A stretch of DNA of 64,000 bases from Bacillus sp. NEB1478 (lineage in GTDB: Bacteria > Bacillota > Bacilli > Bacillales > Fictibacillaceae): the NCBI RefSeq assembly GCF_031582965.1, contig NZ_CP134049.1, forward strand, positions 1,488,001 through 1,552,000, written 5' to 3'. This document shows, piece by piece, positions 36,613-45,140 of the stretch. The notes under the pieces are model-generated. The model saw only the letters and a program-made list of their open reading frames with translations. It was not told the origin of the DNA and made no database searches. A program made the position numbers and the translations under genes. The stretch's first letter is position 1; every line of letters starts with the position of its first letter.

Positions 36613-37965
36613 ATGCCATCCGTTGCTTTTCATACATTAGGCTGTAAAGTAAATCATTATGAAACAGAAGCTATCTGGCAGCTGTTTAAATCAGAAGGTT
36701 ACGATAGAACTGAGTTCGAAGGGACAGCAGATGTTTATGTTATAAACACATGTACTGTAACCAACACGGGAGATAAAAAGAGCAGACAGGTAATCAGACG
36801 AGCAATTCGTAAAAATCCTAATGCTGTTATTTGTGTTACTGGCTGTTATGCCCAAACTTCTCCTGCGGAAATCATGGCGATACCAGGCGTTGATGTTGTA
36901 GTCGGTACTCAAGACCGCTCTAATATGCTGACCTATATTGAACAATATAAAGAAGAACGTATGCCTATTAATGGTGTTTCGAACATTATGAAAGCTCGTG
37001 TTTATGAAGAACTAGATGTGCCAGCTTTTACAGATCGAACGAGAGCTTCATTAAAAATACAAGAAGGTTGCAATAATTTTTGCACATTTTGTATCATACC
37101 ATGGGCTAGAGGATTGCTGCGCTCTAGAAAGCCTGAGGATGTTCTTGCTCAAGCTCAGCAGTTAGTTGATGCAGGGTACAAGGAAATTGTATTAACGGGC
37201 ATTCATACTGCTGGATATGGCGAGGATATGAAAGACTATTCATTTGCCAGACTGCTTTCTGACATGGATGAAAAAGTTGTTGGGTTGAAACGGATCCGGA
37301 TTTCGTCAATTGAAGCGAGCCAGATCACTGACGAAGTTATCGAAGTGATTGGAAAATCAAACAAGGTCGTTCCACACCTTCATATTCCACTCCAATCAGG
37401 TTCTAATACAGTTCTTCAAAGAATGCGAAGAAAATATACGATGGAGATGTTTGGTGAACGACTCGATCGCCTGAAAGAGGCTCTGCCCGGACTTGCGATA
37501 ACCTCTGATGTAATCGTTGGTTTTCCTGGAGAAACAGAGGAAGAATTTATGGAGACTTATCAGTTTATTGAGAATCATAAATTTATGGAACTGCACGTTT
37601 TCCCTTATTCTAAACGTACAGGCACACCCGCTGCTAAAATGGAAGACCAAGTTCCAGAAGATGTGAAAAACGAACGCGTGCACAAACTTATTTCATTATC
37701 AGATCAATTAGCAAAAGAATATGCTTCAAATTATGAAGATTGTGTTGTTGAAGTTATACCAGAAGAAGAGTTTAAGGACGAGCCAGGCAAGAATTTATTC
37801 GTCGGATATACGACTAACTATTTAAAAGTTGTCTTTGAAGGTAATGAAAACATGATTGGAAAACTTATTAAAGTAAAAATTACAGAAGCAGGGTATCCTT
37901 ATAATAAAGGTATTTTTGTTAAACAAGAATCATCAGAAAATCTTAAACAGGCTGTAAATAATTAA
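36613..37965 (+). CDS. mtaB: tRNA-t6A37 methylthiotransferase MtaB
   Basis: A 450-residue radical SAM enzyme that converts t6A37 to ms2t6A37 in tRNAs reading ANN codons. The N-terminal domain holds cluster cysteines in TLGCKVN, INTCTVT and VTGCYAQ. The radical-SAM motif is CNNFCTFC, and a C-terminal TRAM domain follows. B. subtilis MtaB (YqeV) has nearly the same length and place. A terminator follows. Confidence 0.96.
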   Translation: MPSVAFHTLGCKVNHYETEAIWQLFKSEGYDRTEFEGTADVYVINTCTVTNTGDKKSRQVIRRAIRKNPNAVICVTGCYAQTSPAEIMAIPGVDVVVGTQDRSNMLTYIEQYKEERMPINGVSNIMKARVYEELDVPAFTDRTRASLKIQEGCNNFCTFCIIPWARGLLRSRKPEDVLAQAQQLVDAGYKEIVLTGIHTAGYGEDMKDYSFARLLSDMDEKVVGLKRIRISSIEASQITDEVIEVIGKSNKVVPHLHIPLQSGSNTVLQRMRRKYTMEMFGERLDRLKEALPGLAITSDVIVGFPGETEEEFMETYQFIENHKFMELHVFPYSKRTGTPAAKMEDQVPEDVKNERVHKLISLSDQLAKEYASNYEDCVVEVIPEEEFKDEPGKNLFVGYTTNYLKVVFEGNENMIGKLIKVKITEAGYPYNKGIFVKQESSENLKQAVNN

Positions 37966-37966
37966 T

Positions 37967-37996
37967 ATCCTGGGGGCTCTCCAGGGTGTTTTTTAT
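37967..37996 (+). terminator. terminator after mtaB
   Basis: CCTGG pairs with CCAGG around GGGCTCT, followed by a T-run. It ends the dnaJ–mtaB transcript. Confidence 0.75.
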
Positions 37997-38153
37997 ATGG
38001 TTTAGATTTGTTGTTGATAGGACTATTTTTCAAAATAAATATTATTTAAAGGTCAGTCGTCAGACAAATTTTCGTATTATCTCGATTTTTGTTTAAAATT
38101 TTGGTATTATACTACAGTAATGAAGATTTTTAGTTCAGAAAGGATTGTTTTTT

Positions 38154-38828
38154 ATGAGCAATTTAAATGTTGCAAGAATGATTGATCACACAGCTTTAAA
38201 AGCTGACACTACTAAAAAAGAAATTCTAACACTTTGTGAAGAAGCGAAAAAATATAATTTCTTTTCCGTGTGCGTAAATCCTACATGGGTATATACAGCA
38301 TTTGAACAGTTAAAAGGTTCTGATGTAGCAGTTTGTACAGTTATTGGTTTTCCTTTAGGAGCTAATACTCCAGAAGTAAAGGCATTCGAAACAAAGAATG
38401 CTATTGAAAATGGTGCAACTGAAGTTGATATGGTAATTAATATCGGTGCTTTAAAAGAAGGCAATTATGACCTAGTAGAAAAAGATGTAAGAGCTGTTGT
38501 TGAAGCTGCAAAAGGTAAGGCACTTACAAAAGTAATTATTGAAGCTTCATTATTAACGGACGAAGAAAAAGTTAAAGCATGTGAAATTTCAGTAAAAGCC
38601 GGCATTGATTTTGTTAAGACGTCAACAGGTTTCTCAACTGGCGGAGCGACTGTAGAAGATATTAGATTAATGCGTGAAACAGTAGGACCTAATATCGGAG
38701 TTAAAGCTTCTGGTGCTGTCAGAGACCGTGAAACTGCTTTAGCGATGATTGAAGCTGGTGCAACACGCATTGGAGCAAGTGCTGGTATTGCAATTGTTGA
38801 AGGTGGAACATCTACTTCTGATTATTAA
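38154..38828 (+). CDS. deoC: deoxyribose-phosphate aldolase
   Basis: About 224 residues, a TIM-barrel class I aldolase that splits 2-deoxyribose 5-phosphate into acetaldehyde and glyceraldehyde 3-phosphate. The Schiff-base lysine is in [14 protein letters not shown], and the second active-site lysine in [10 protein letters not shown]. The N-terminus MIDHTALK is typical. It is monocistronic by context, between mtaB and rpsU; in B. subtilis deoC lies elsewhere with nupC and pdp. ATG 38154 follows AAAGGA. Confidence 0.95.
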   Translation: MSNLNVARMIDHTALKADTTKKEILTLCEEAKKYNFFSVCVNPTWVYTAFEQLKGSDVAVCTVIGFPLGANTPEVKAFETKNAIENGATEVDMVINIGALKEGNYDLVEKDVRAVVEAAKGKALTKVIIEASLLTDEEKVKACEISVKAGIDFVKTSTGFSTGGATVEDIRLMRETVGPNIGVKASGAVRDRETALAMIEAGATRIGASAGIAIVEGGTSTSDY

Positions 38829-38884
38829 TTCTTGTTGTTTTAAAATCGTTGCGATTTCTCTCCAATCAACTTGTTTAAATTAAG

Positions 38885-38913
38885 TTGACCGTATTACAAG
38901 GATATATTATAAT
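38885..38913 (+). promoter_or_regulatory. sigma-A promoter of rpsU–yqeY
   Basis: TTGACC and TATAAT with exactly 17 bases between, 66 bases before rpsU. Confidence 0.85.
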
Positions 38914-38978
38914 GGCAAAAGATATGTGACGCATCTTTACTCTTTATGTAAGGGTGGTCTGGAGGGAGGGAAATACAA

Positions 38979-39152
38979 ATGGCAGAAACACGTATTCGCA
39001 AGAATGAATCCATTGATGATGCTCTTCGTCGTTTTAAAAGATCCGTTTCCAAAGATGGAACATTGGCTGAAGTTAAAAAACGCAAGCATTATGAAAAGCC
39101 AAGCGTAAAGCGTAAGAAGAAGGCTGAGGCAGCAAGAAAGCGTAAGTTCTAA
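38979..39152 (+). CDS. rpsU: 30S ribosomal protein S21
   Basis: A 57-residue, very basic protein, [20 protein letters not shown] at the start and [13 protein letters not shown] at the end, identical in layout to S21 of Bacilli. It binds late near the 16S rRNA 3' end and influences initiation. A strong GGAGGGAGGG precedes the ATG. yqeY follows 14 bases later. Confidence 0.97.
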   Translation: MAETRIRKNESIDDALRRFKRSVSKDGTLAEVKKRKHYEKPSVKRKKKAEAARKRKF

Positions 39153-39166
39153 GCGAGGTGTAAAGT

Positions 39167-39610
39167 ATGAGTCTTCTTGATACATTAAATCAAGATATGA
39201 AACAAGCGATGAAGGACAAAGACAAGCTAAAGCTTTCAGTAATTCGTATGCTAAAGGCATCTATTCAAAACGAAGCCATCAAGCTGGGACGCGAATTAAA
39301 CGAGGAAGAAGAGCTGACCGTACTTGTACGCGAAATGAAACAAAGAAAAGACTCCCTCCAAGAATTCGAAAAAGCTGGCCGTGACGATTTGGTCGCTGGC
39401 CTGAACGAAGAAATTGCTGTTCTTACTCCATACTTGCCTAAACAGCTTTCTGAAGAAGAACTTATTGAAATTGTTGCACAAACTATTTCAGAGACTGGTG
39501 CTTCTTCTAAAGCAGAAATGGGTAAAGTTATGGGTGCTCTAATGCCGAAAGTTAAGGGGAAAGCCGATGGCGGACTCGTTAATCGTATTGTTCAGCAACA
39601 ATTATCATAA
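39167..39610 (+). CDS. yqeY: GatB/YqeY domain protein
   Basis: A 147-residue helical protein of the YqeY family, related to the C-terminal tRNA-binding domain of GatB ([42 protein letters not shown]). The role is unknown; a tRNA-related function is inferred from the domain. It is co-transcribed with rpsU, an arrangement conserved in Firmicutes. Confidence 0.94.
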   Translation: MSLLDTLNQDMKQAMKDKDKLKLSVIRMLKASIQNEAIKLGRELNEEEELTVLVREMKQRKDSLQEFEKAGRDDLVAGLNEEIAVLTPYLPKQLSEEELIEIVAQTISETGASSKAEMGKVMGALMPKVKGKADGGLVNRIVQQQLS

Positions 39611-39621
39611 TTGAAATTGAC

Positions 39622-39662
39622 AAACGCTCTGTAATTTTTACAGGGCGTTTTCTTATTTTTTT
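39622..39662 (+). terminator. terminator after yqeY
   Basis: AACGCTCTGTAA pairs with TTACAGGGCGTT, then TTCTTATTTTTTT. Confidence 0.85.
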
Positions 39663-39712
39663 GAAACTTTTACCATCTTAATACGTAAACTAGACAAGAA
39701 GGGGGGATCGCT

Positions 39713-41038
39713 GTGAAAAAGGGACGTTTATTGATATACATGTTATGTGTGATTTGGGGAGTCTATGGATTAATTTCCACTCATCAAGTGTTTTCGGCAG
39801 GCAAGGGAAAGACAGTCACGTTTATTCCGGTTGAAGATGAAGTGGAGAGAGGTCTTGAGGCTTTCTTAAAAAGAAATATTAAAGAGGCTGAAAAGAATGG
39901 AACGGATCACATCGTGTTTGAAATATATACCCCTGGTGGACGTGTAGACGCTGCAATACATATCGCTAAATTAATGAGAGAAACAGACATCCCCATCACT
40001 GCGTACGTTGTCAAAAACGCATTTTCCGCAGGAGCATACATCGCATTGAACGCGGATCAGATCGTAATGAAGCCCTCTACTACGATTGGGTCAGCTGCGG
40101 TCATTGACAACCAGGGGAATACTGCAGGAAAAAAAGCAGAATCCGCTTGGAAAGCTGAGATGCTGGCGGCTGCTGAACTTAATAATAGAGATCCGTTATA
40201 TGCTGAAGCTATGGTAAGTCCCAATACTGAGATTCCAGAGCTTCATCTTAAAAAAGGAGAATTACTTACATTAACTGCCAGTGAAGCCATTCAAGTTGGC
40301 TATGCAGAAAAAATCGCCGACGATCGTGAAGAACTTTTAGCTTATTTGGGACTTGAAGATGCTAAAATTATTGATGCCAAACCTACTTTTGCTGATAAAA
40401 TTGCCCGATTTGTTACAAATCCAGTTGTGGTGCCAATACTGCTATCTTTAGGAAGTCTGGGACTAGTGCTTGAACTTTACACACCCGGTTTTGGGATAGC
40501 GGGTTCAGTCGGATTACTTTCTTTATTTTTATTCTTCTATGGTCATACATTGGCAGGTTTGGCAGGCTGGGAATCCGTATTATTGTTCGTGATTGGCTTA
40601 GTATTAATATTTTTAGAAATATTTTTACCCGGAGGAATAATAGGGATAATTGGGGTGGTTTCCGTGCTGACAGGTTTAATACTTGCTGGTGGATCTTTGT
40701 CAGGTATTTTAATGGCTATTTCTATAGCTATCATCGTAACCATTATCGGGTCTTATTTCTTTATTCGCTCATTTGGCTATAATGGCCCTTTAAAACGGCT
40801 TGTTCTTTTTGATTCTACAAGCTCTGAAAAAGGGTACCTATCTCATCAGGAGAGGATGGACTTAATTGGCAAAACCGGAAGAACAATAACTCCTCTCCGT
40901 CCATCTGGAACGATAAAAATCGATGATGAATTGATTGACGCTGTAACGGAGGGATCTTATATAAAGAATGATGTTGACATCAAAATTATTAAAGTAAGTG
41001 GCGGCCGGGTGGTCGTCAGGCTTTTTGAGGAAAATTAA
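39713..41038 (+). CDS. yqeZ: NfeD-like membrane serine protease (YqeZ)
   Basis: A 441-residue NfeD1b-type protein. A signal peptide/helix is followed by a ClpP-like protease domain with the nucleophile serine near residue 105 in NAFSAGAYIAL. Four or five membrane helices and a C-terminal OB-like domain (GKTGRTITPLRPSGTIKIDD) follow. NfeD proteins are always linked with flotillin/SPFH proteins, and floA follows here by 18 bases. The role is membrane organisation or stress resistance; the substrate is unknown. The start is GTG after GGGGGG. Confidence 0.92.
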   Translation: MKKGRLLIYMLCVIWGVYGLISTHQVFSAGKGKTVTFIPVEDEVERGLEAFLKRNIKEAEKNGTDHIVFEIYTPGGRVDAAIHIAKLMRETDIPITAYVVKNAFSAGAYIALNADQIVMKPSTTIGSAAVIDNQGNTAGKKAESAWKAEMLAAAELNNRDPLYAEAMVSPNTEIPELHLKKGELLTLTASEAIQVGYAEKIADDREELLAYLGLEDAKIIDAKPTFADKIARFVTNPVVVPILLSLGSLGLVLELYTPGFGIAGSVGLLSLFLFFYGHTLAGLAGWESVLLFVIGLVLIFLEIFLPGGIIGIIGVVSVLTGLILAGGSLSGILMAISIAIIVTIIGSYFFIRSFGYNGPLKRLVLFDSTSSEKGYLSHQERMDLIGKTGRTITPLRPSGTIKIDDELIDAVTEGSYIKNDVDIKIIKVSGGRVVVRLFEEN

Positions 41039-41056
41039 ATCGAGGAGTGTGTTGAA

Positions 41057-42067
41057 ATGCTGGGATTAGGTTCAATTGCAAGTATCGTTGTTATAGGTCT
41101 GGTCGTAATTGTATTCGCTATTTTATTAACGTTTGTTCCAGTTATGTTATGGATCTCTGCACTAGCTGCAGGTGTTCGAGTCGGGATCTTTACCCTTGTG
41201 GGGATGAGATTAAGAAGAGTTATTCCAAACCGTGTCATCAATCCATTAATAAAAGCTGTAAAAGCTGGGTTGGATTTAAGTACAAATCAGCTGGAAAGCC
41301 ATTATTTAGCAGGAGGGAATGTAGACCGGGTTGTTAACGCGCTAATTGCCGCACACAGGGCTAACATTGACCTTAGCTTTGAACGTGCAGCAGCCATTGA
41401 TCTTGCTGGCCGAGACGTATTAGAGGCTGTGCAAATGAGTGTTAATCCTAAAGTAATTGAGACTCCTTTCATTGCTGGGGTAGCTTTAAACGGTATTGAA
41501 GTGAAAGCGAAGGCTAGAATTACGGTTAGAGCGAACATTGACCGTCTTGTAGGGGGCGCAGGTGAAGAAACAGTTATCGCACGTGTCGGTGAAGGGATCG
41601 TAAGTACGATAGGTTCTTCTGAAAGCCATAAAAAAGTTCTTGAAAACCCAGATTTAATTTCGCAAACGGTTCTTTCTAAGGGATTAGATTCTGGAACCGC
41701 TTTTGAAATACTATCAATTGATATTGCGGATATAGATATCGGTAAAAATATTGGTGCAGAATTGCAGACAGATCAGGCGATGGCTGATAAAAATATTGCC
41801 CAGGCGAAAGCGGAAGAAAGACGTGCGATGGCAGTTGCGAATGAACAAGAAATGAAAGCCAAAGTTCAAGAGATGCATGCCAAAGTTGTTGAAGCAGAAG
41901 CGGAAGTACCAATGGCATTAGCTGAAGCTCTCCGTTCGGGTAATATGGGTTTTATGGATTATATGAACATGAAAAACATAATGGCTGACACTACGATGCG
42001 AGAGTCCATAAGTAAGTCATCTAATCCTGATCAAGATAACAATAATGGCAAAGGGAAGAAGTTGTAA
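41057..42067 (+). CDS. floA: flotillin-like protein FloA
   Basis: A 336-residue protein of the FloA (YqfA) family. An N-terminal hydrophobic hairpin inserts in the membrane; the SPFH-like core and an Ala/Glu-rich coiled-coil tail ([19 protein letters not shown]) follow. It organises functional membrane microdomains together with NfeD. It lies in a yqeZ-floA-yqfB operon, as in B. subtilis. Confidence 0.95.
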   Translation: MLGLGSIASIVVIGLVVIVFAILLTFVPVMLWISALAAGVRVGIFTLVGMRLRRVIPNRVINPLIKAVKAGLDLSTNQLESHYLAGGNVDRVVNALIAAHRANIDLSFERAAAIDLAGRDVLEAVQMSVNPKVIETPFIAGVALNGIEVKAKARITVRANIDRLVGGAGEETVIARVGEGIVSTIGSSESHKKVLENPDLISQTVLSKGLDSGTAFEILSIDIADIDIGKNIGAELQTDQAMADKNIAQAKAEERRAMAVANEQEMKAKVQEMHAKVVEAEAEVPMALAEALRSGNMGFMDYMNMKNIMADTTMRESISKSSNPDQDNNNGKGKKL

Positions 42068-42069
42068 AG

Positions 42070-42489
42070 ATGAAAATCTTAGAAGCGGTTATTGATCTAT
42101 TACTCAGTAATATCGCTTTTGTAATCATAGTAGCTGGAGGCATCTTTAGTTTTATTAAAAGGATGAATGAATCAAAAGCAACCCACAGAACACAGACTAC
42201 TCAAAAAATGATGGAAAAACCAAAACAAACGGTATCCCCCTTTGGATCACAGGCTGGATTGGATCGTCACTCACCTGAACCCATAACCAACCAAAAGGAA
42301 ACGAACGAAAAAAAGAACAATATATACAGCCGGTATAATGAAAAACAAGAAAACATCAGCAGGAACCGCTATCATGATAAAGAGAGAGATATTTTAAGTT
42401 CCTTATCTGTAGATCAATCAGAATTGAAAAAAGCTGTGATCTGGTCAGAAATCCTCTCGAAACCTAAAGCGTTGCAAAAGCGATCGTAA
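42070..42489 (+). CDS. yqfB: YqfB-like hypothetical protein
   Basis: 139 residues. One N-terminal membrane helix (VIDLLLSNIAFVIIVAGGIFS) is followed by a long, charged, probably disordered cytosolic tail and an ILSSLSVDQSELKKAVIWSEIL motif that is shared by proteins at this locus. It starts 2 bases after floA. Function unknown; co-transcription suggests a link with flotillin. Confidence 0.8.
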   Translation: MKILEAVIDLLLSNIAFVIIVAGGIFSFIKRMNESKATHRTQTTQKMMEKPKQTVSPFGSQAGLDRHSPEPITNQKETNEKKNNIYSRYNEKQENISRNRYHDKERDILSSLSVDQSELKKAVIWSEILSKPKALQKRS

Positions 42490-42523
42490 CTAAAAGCAAA
42501 ACATTGAAATAGTGTGATAGTTT

Positions 42524-42563
42524 GACCCCGTCTCTCATAAAAATGGAGAGAGGGGGTTTTTTT
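42524..42563 (+). terminator. terminator after yqfB, whose 3' arm carries the yqfC ribosome binding site
   Basis: ACCCCGTCTCTCAT pairs with ATGGAGAGAGGGGGT and is followed by seven T residues. The purine-rich 3' arm ends 9 bases before the yqfC ATG. Confidence 0.82.
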
Positions 42564-42565
42564 AT

Positions 42566-42847
42566 ATGGGAAAATTGCGGCAGCAAGTAAACAAATGGTT
42601 GATGCAAAACCTGGATTTACCAGCAGATGTAATAATGGATTTGCCCCGGATTACAATGATCGGTCAAATACACATTTATATAGAAAATCATCGTGGAGTT
42701 AAAGCCTTCTCCAATGAACAGCTTGCACTTAAGTTAAAGCAAGGGACACTTTTGATAAAAGGCAGCGACTTTGTAATAAAAACAATTTTGCCGGAAGAAA
42801 TCCTTTTAGAAGGAACTGTATCTTCCGTTTATTTTGAAAATGATTAG
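42566..42847 (+). CDS. yqfC: sporulation protein YqfC
   Basis: A 93-residue protein of the YqfC/YabP family (LPRITMIGQIHIYIENHRGV; GTLLIKGSDFVIKTI). In B. subtilis yqfC–yqfD is transcribed by sigma-E in the mother cell. The ATG follows the terminator T-run directly, so its ribosome binding site is the GGAGAGAGGGGG of the terminator arm. yqfD follows by 27 bases. Confidence 0.92.
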   Translation: MGKLRQQVNKWLMQNLDLPADVIMDLPRITMIGQIHIYIENHRGVKAFSNEQLALKLKQGTLLIKGSDFVIKTILPEEILLEGTVSSVYFEND

Positions 42848-42874
42848 TATTTTTGATAATGAGGAGGGGCAAGT

Positions 42875-44068
42875 TTGAATAATAAATGGAATCATAATTT
42901 AAAAGGGAATATACGTGTTGAAATTATAGGACAAGAATCAAGCTCGTTTATTAACTCATGCCTTACTTCAGGAATACAAATTTGGGATATCCAGCCTCTT
43001 GATAATGGACGAGTTCTCGCATCGCTTCCTGTTGATGATTTTAAAAAAGTGAAAAGACTCTTAAAGGAAAAGAAACTTAAAATTAGGATTAGAGAAAAAA
43101 ACGGCACACCTTTTTTGTTAAGAAAAATTTGGAAGAGAAATGGTTTCTTGATCGGGATGATTTCATTTATCGTGCTCCTTTTTTTGTTATCTAACATGAT
43201 TTGGAATATAAATGTGACCGGCGCAAATCCTAAGACTGAATACCAGCTAAAGAAAGCAGCTGTGGAATTGGGAATTACTAAAGGAAAACTTATATTCCTG
43301 CTTCCGAATGTAAGAGAAATACAAAGACAGCTGACAGAGAAGATGGAAAACGTAACTTGGATTGGTGTAACTCGGCACGGGACAACATATCGATTTGAAG
43401 TTGTTCAAAAAGAAATCCCAAAAGAGAAACACGTTACAGGGCCGAGTCATCTGGTGGCAACAAAAAAAGCCTTGATTCATTCCATGTTTGTTGAAAAAGG
43501 ACAACCTGTTATTGCAGTTAATGATTATGTACAAAAAGGGTCTTTGCTGGTTTCAGGATTAATCGGAAAAGAGAAGAAACCGAAACTTGTAAGTGCCAAA
43601 GGGAAAGTATATGGTGAGGTTTGGTATGAAACAAAAGTTTCAGTACCTTTAAATACATCTTTTCAGACATATACAGGGAAATATAAGAACAGGCATTACG
43701 TTTCATTATTCGGTCTAAATGTACCTGTCTTCGGGTTTTCTGATGGAGAATTCAAAGCAAAGACAGAAACAATAAATGAGACTCCTCTATACTTGGCGAA
43801 ATGGAAAACACCTTTTTCATATTTGAAAAAGGAAATTCGGGAAACAGACGGGGTAAAAAGGTCTTATACTAAGAAAGAAGCTATAGCGGTTGGGAAAAAG
43901 ATGGCAATGAAAGAATTGCTAAAAAAAATTCCTGCTGATGCAACAATTAATGGCGAAAAAGTTTTGCTACAAAACGAGTCGAATGGTAAAGTAGCATTAA
44001 CGATGCTCTACCAAGTTATAGAAAATATAGCATCTGAACAACCTATACCGATCCAACAAGGAGAATGA
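42875..44068 (+). CDS. yqfD: sporulation stage IV-like protein YqfD
   Basis: A 397-residue protein of the YqfD family. An N-terminal cytoplasmic region (about 90 residues) is followed by a single membrane helix (FLIGMISFIVLLFLLSNMIW) and a large extracytoplasmic domain containing IWNINVTGANPKT, EGQPV-like repeats and an LVSAKGKVYGEVWYET motif. Mother-cell sporulation protein of unclear role. The TTG start follows GAGGAGGGG. It overlaps phoH's ribosome binding site. Confidence 0.92.
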   Translation: MNNKWNHNLKGNIRVEIIGQESSSFINSCLTSGIQIWDIQPLDNGRVLASLPVDDFKKVKRLLKEKKLKIRIREKNGTPFLLRKIWKRNGFLIGMISFIVLLFLLSNMIWNINVTGANPKTEYQLKKAAVELGITKGKLIFLLPNVREIQRQLTEKMENVTWIGVTRHGTTYRFEVVQKEIPKEKHVTGPSHLVATKKALIHSMFVEKGQPVIAVNDYVQKGSLLVSGLIGKEKKPKLVSAKGKVYGEVWYETKVSVPLNTSFQTYTGKYKNRHYVSLFGLNVPVFGFSDGEFKAKTETINETPLYLAKWKTPFSYLKKEIRETDGVKRSYTKKEAIAVGKKMAMKELLKKIPADATINGEKVLLQNESNGKVALTMLYQVIENIASEQPIPIQQGE

Positions 44069-44073
44069 GTAGT

Positions 44074-45036
44074 TTGTCAGAAACAAAAAGACTTAATTCA
44101 TTACAACTGGAAAATACTTCGGAAGCGTCTTCATTGTTCGGGCCGAACGATGCCTTCTTAAAAGTGATTGAAGACAAGCTTCATGTGAACATAGTTACCC
44201 GCGGAGAAGATATTTTAGTTTCTGGGGAGCTTGAAAAAGCGCAGATGGTCGAAGAGATTTTGTTTGTTCTGCTCAAATTAGTTCGAAAAGGAATTAAAAT
44301 ATCAGAACGGGATATTGTCTATGCAGTTCAGCTTGCCGAGAAGAACATGCTAGATGAATTAAGCGAACTTTATGAAGAAGAAATTGCAGTTACCGCTAAA
44401 GGAAAGCCAATTCGTGTAAAAACACTCGGGCAGCGCCATTATGTACAATCAATGAGAAAAAATGATCTTGTGTTTGGCATTGGACCAGCAGGCACAGGTA
44501 AAACATACTTAGCTGTTGTTATGGCAGTCAACGCACTTAAAGATGGCAGAATAAAGAAAATCGTACTTACACGACCGGCTGTAGAGGCTGGGGAAAGTTT
44601 AGGCTTTTTACCCGGTGACCTCAAGGAGAAAGTAGATCCATACCTGCGGCCTCTATACGATGCTCTTCATGACCTTTTAGGTGCTGAGCATACAGAAAGA
44701 CTCATTGAGCGCGGTACGATTGAAATTGCCCCTTTAGCGTATATGAGAGGGCGTACACTGGACGAAAGCTTTGTTATACTTGATGAAGCACAAAATACAA
44801 CTCCGGAACAGATGAAAATGTTTTTAACTCGTCTCGGTTTTGGATCAAAAATGGTAATTACAGGTGATATCACACAAATCGATTTGCCACGTGGAAAAGA
44901 ATCTGGATTAAAGGTTACAAAACAAAGATTAGAAAAAGTAAATGGCATTGATTTTATTTATTTAAAACAGTTAGATGTGGTTAGGCATCCTCTTGTCCAA
45001 AGGATCATTGAAGCATATGAAGCGTCTGAAGAATAG
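44074..45036 (+). CDS. phoH: PhoH-like ATPase (PhoH/PhoL family)
   Basis: About 320 residues. An N-terminal RNA-binding-like segment precedes a P-loop ATPase core with Walker A FGIGPAGTGKTYLA near residue 130 and Walker B FVILDEAQNTTPEQ. It resembles the helicase domain of superfamily 1 and has been associated with RNA metabolism. The TTG at 44074 is 10 bases after AAGGAG; the ATG at 44065 is only one base after it. It comes before pgpH and ybeY, as across Firmicutes. Confidence 0.93.
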   Translation: MSETKRLNSLQLENTSEASSLFGPNDAFLKVIEDKLHVNIVTRGEDILVSGELEKAQMVEEILFVLLKLVRKGIKISERDIVYAVQLAEKNMLDELSELYEEEIAVTAKGKPIRVKTLGQRHYVQSMRKNDLVFGIGPAGTGKTYLAVVMAVNALKDGRIKKIVLTRPAVEAGESLGFLPGDLKEKVDPYLRPLYDALHDLLGAEHTERLIERGTIEIAPLAYMRGRTLDESFVILDEAQNTTPEQMKMFLTRLGFGSKMVITGDITQIDLPRGKESGLKVTKQRLEKVNGIDFIYLKQLDVVRHPLVQRIIEAYEASEE

Positions 45037-45064
45037 GTCTCCTTTAATGGGAGACTTTTTTTTA
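45035..45064 (+). terminator. terminator after phoH
   Basis: GGTCTCC pairs with GGGAGACT around TTTAAT, followed by nine T residues. Confidence 0.82.
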
Positions 45065-45140
45065 CTTTATAAGAAGTACCATATTTGTCCAACTTTTGCT
45101 AAGATTAGTATAGGATTCACAGTATAAGGAGTGGTAAAGT

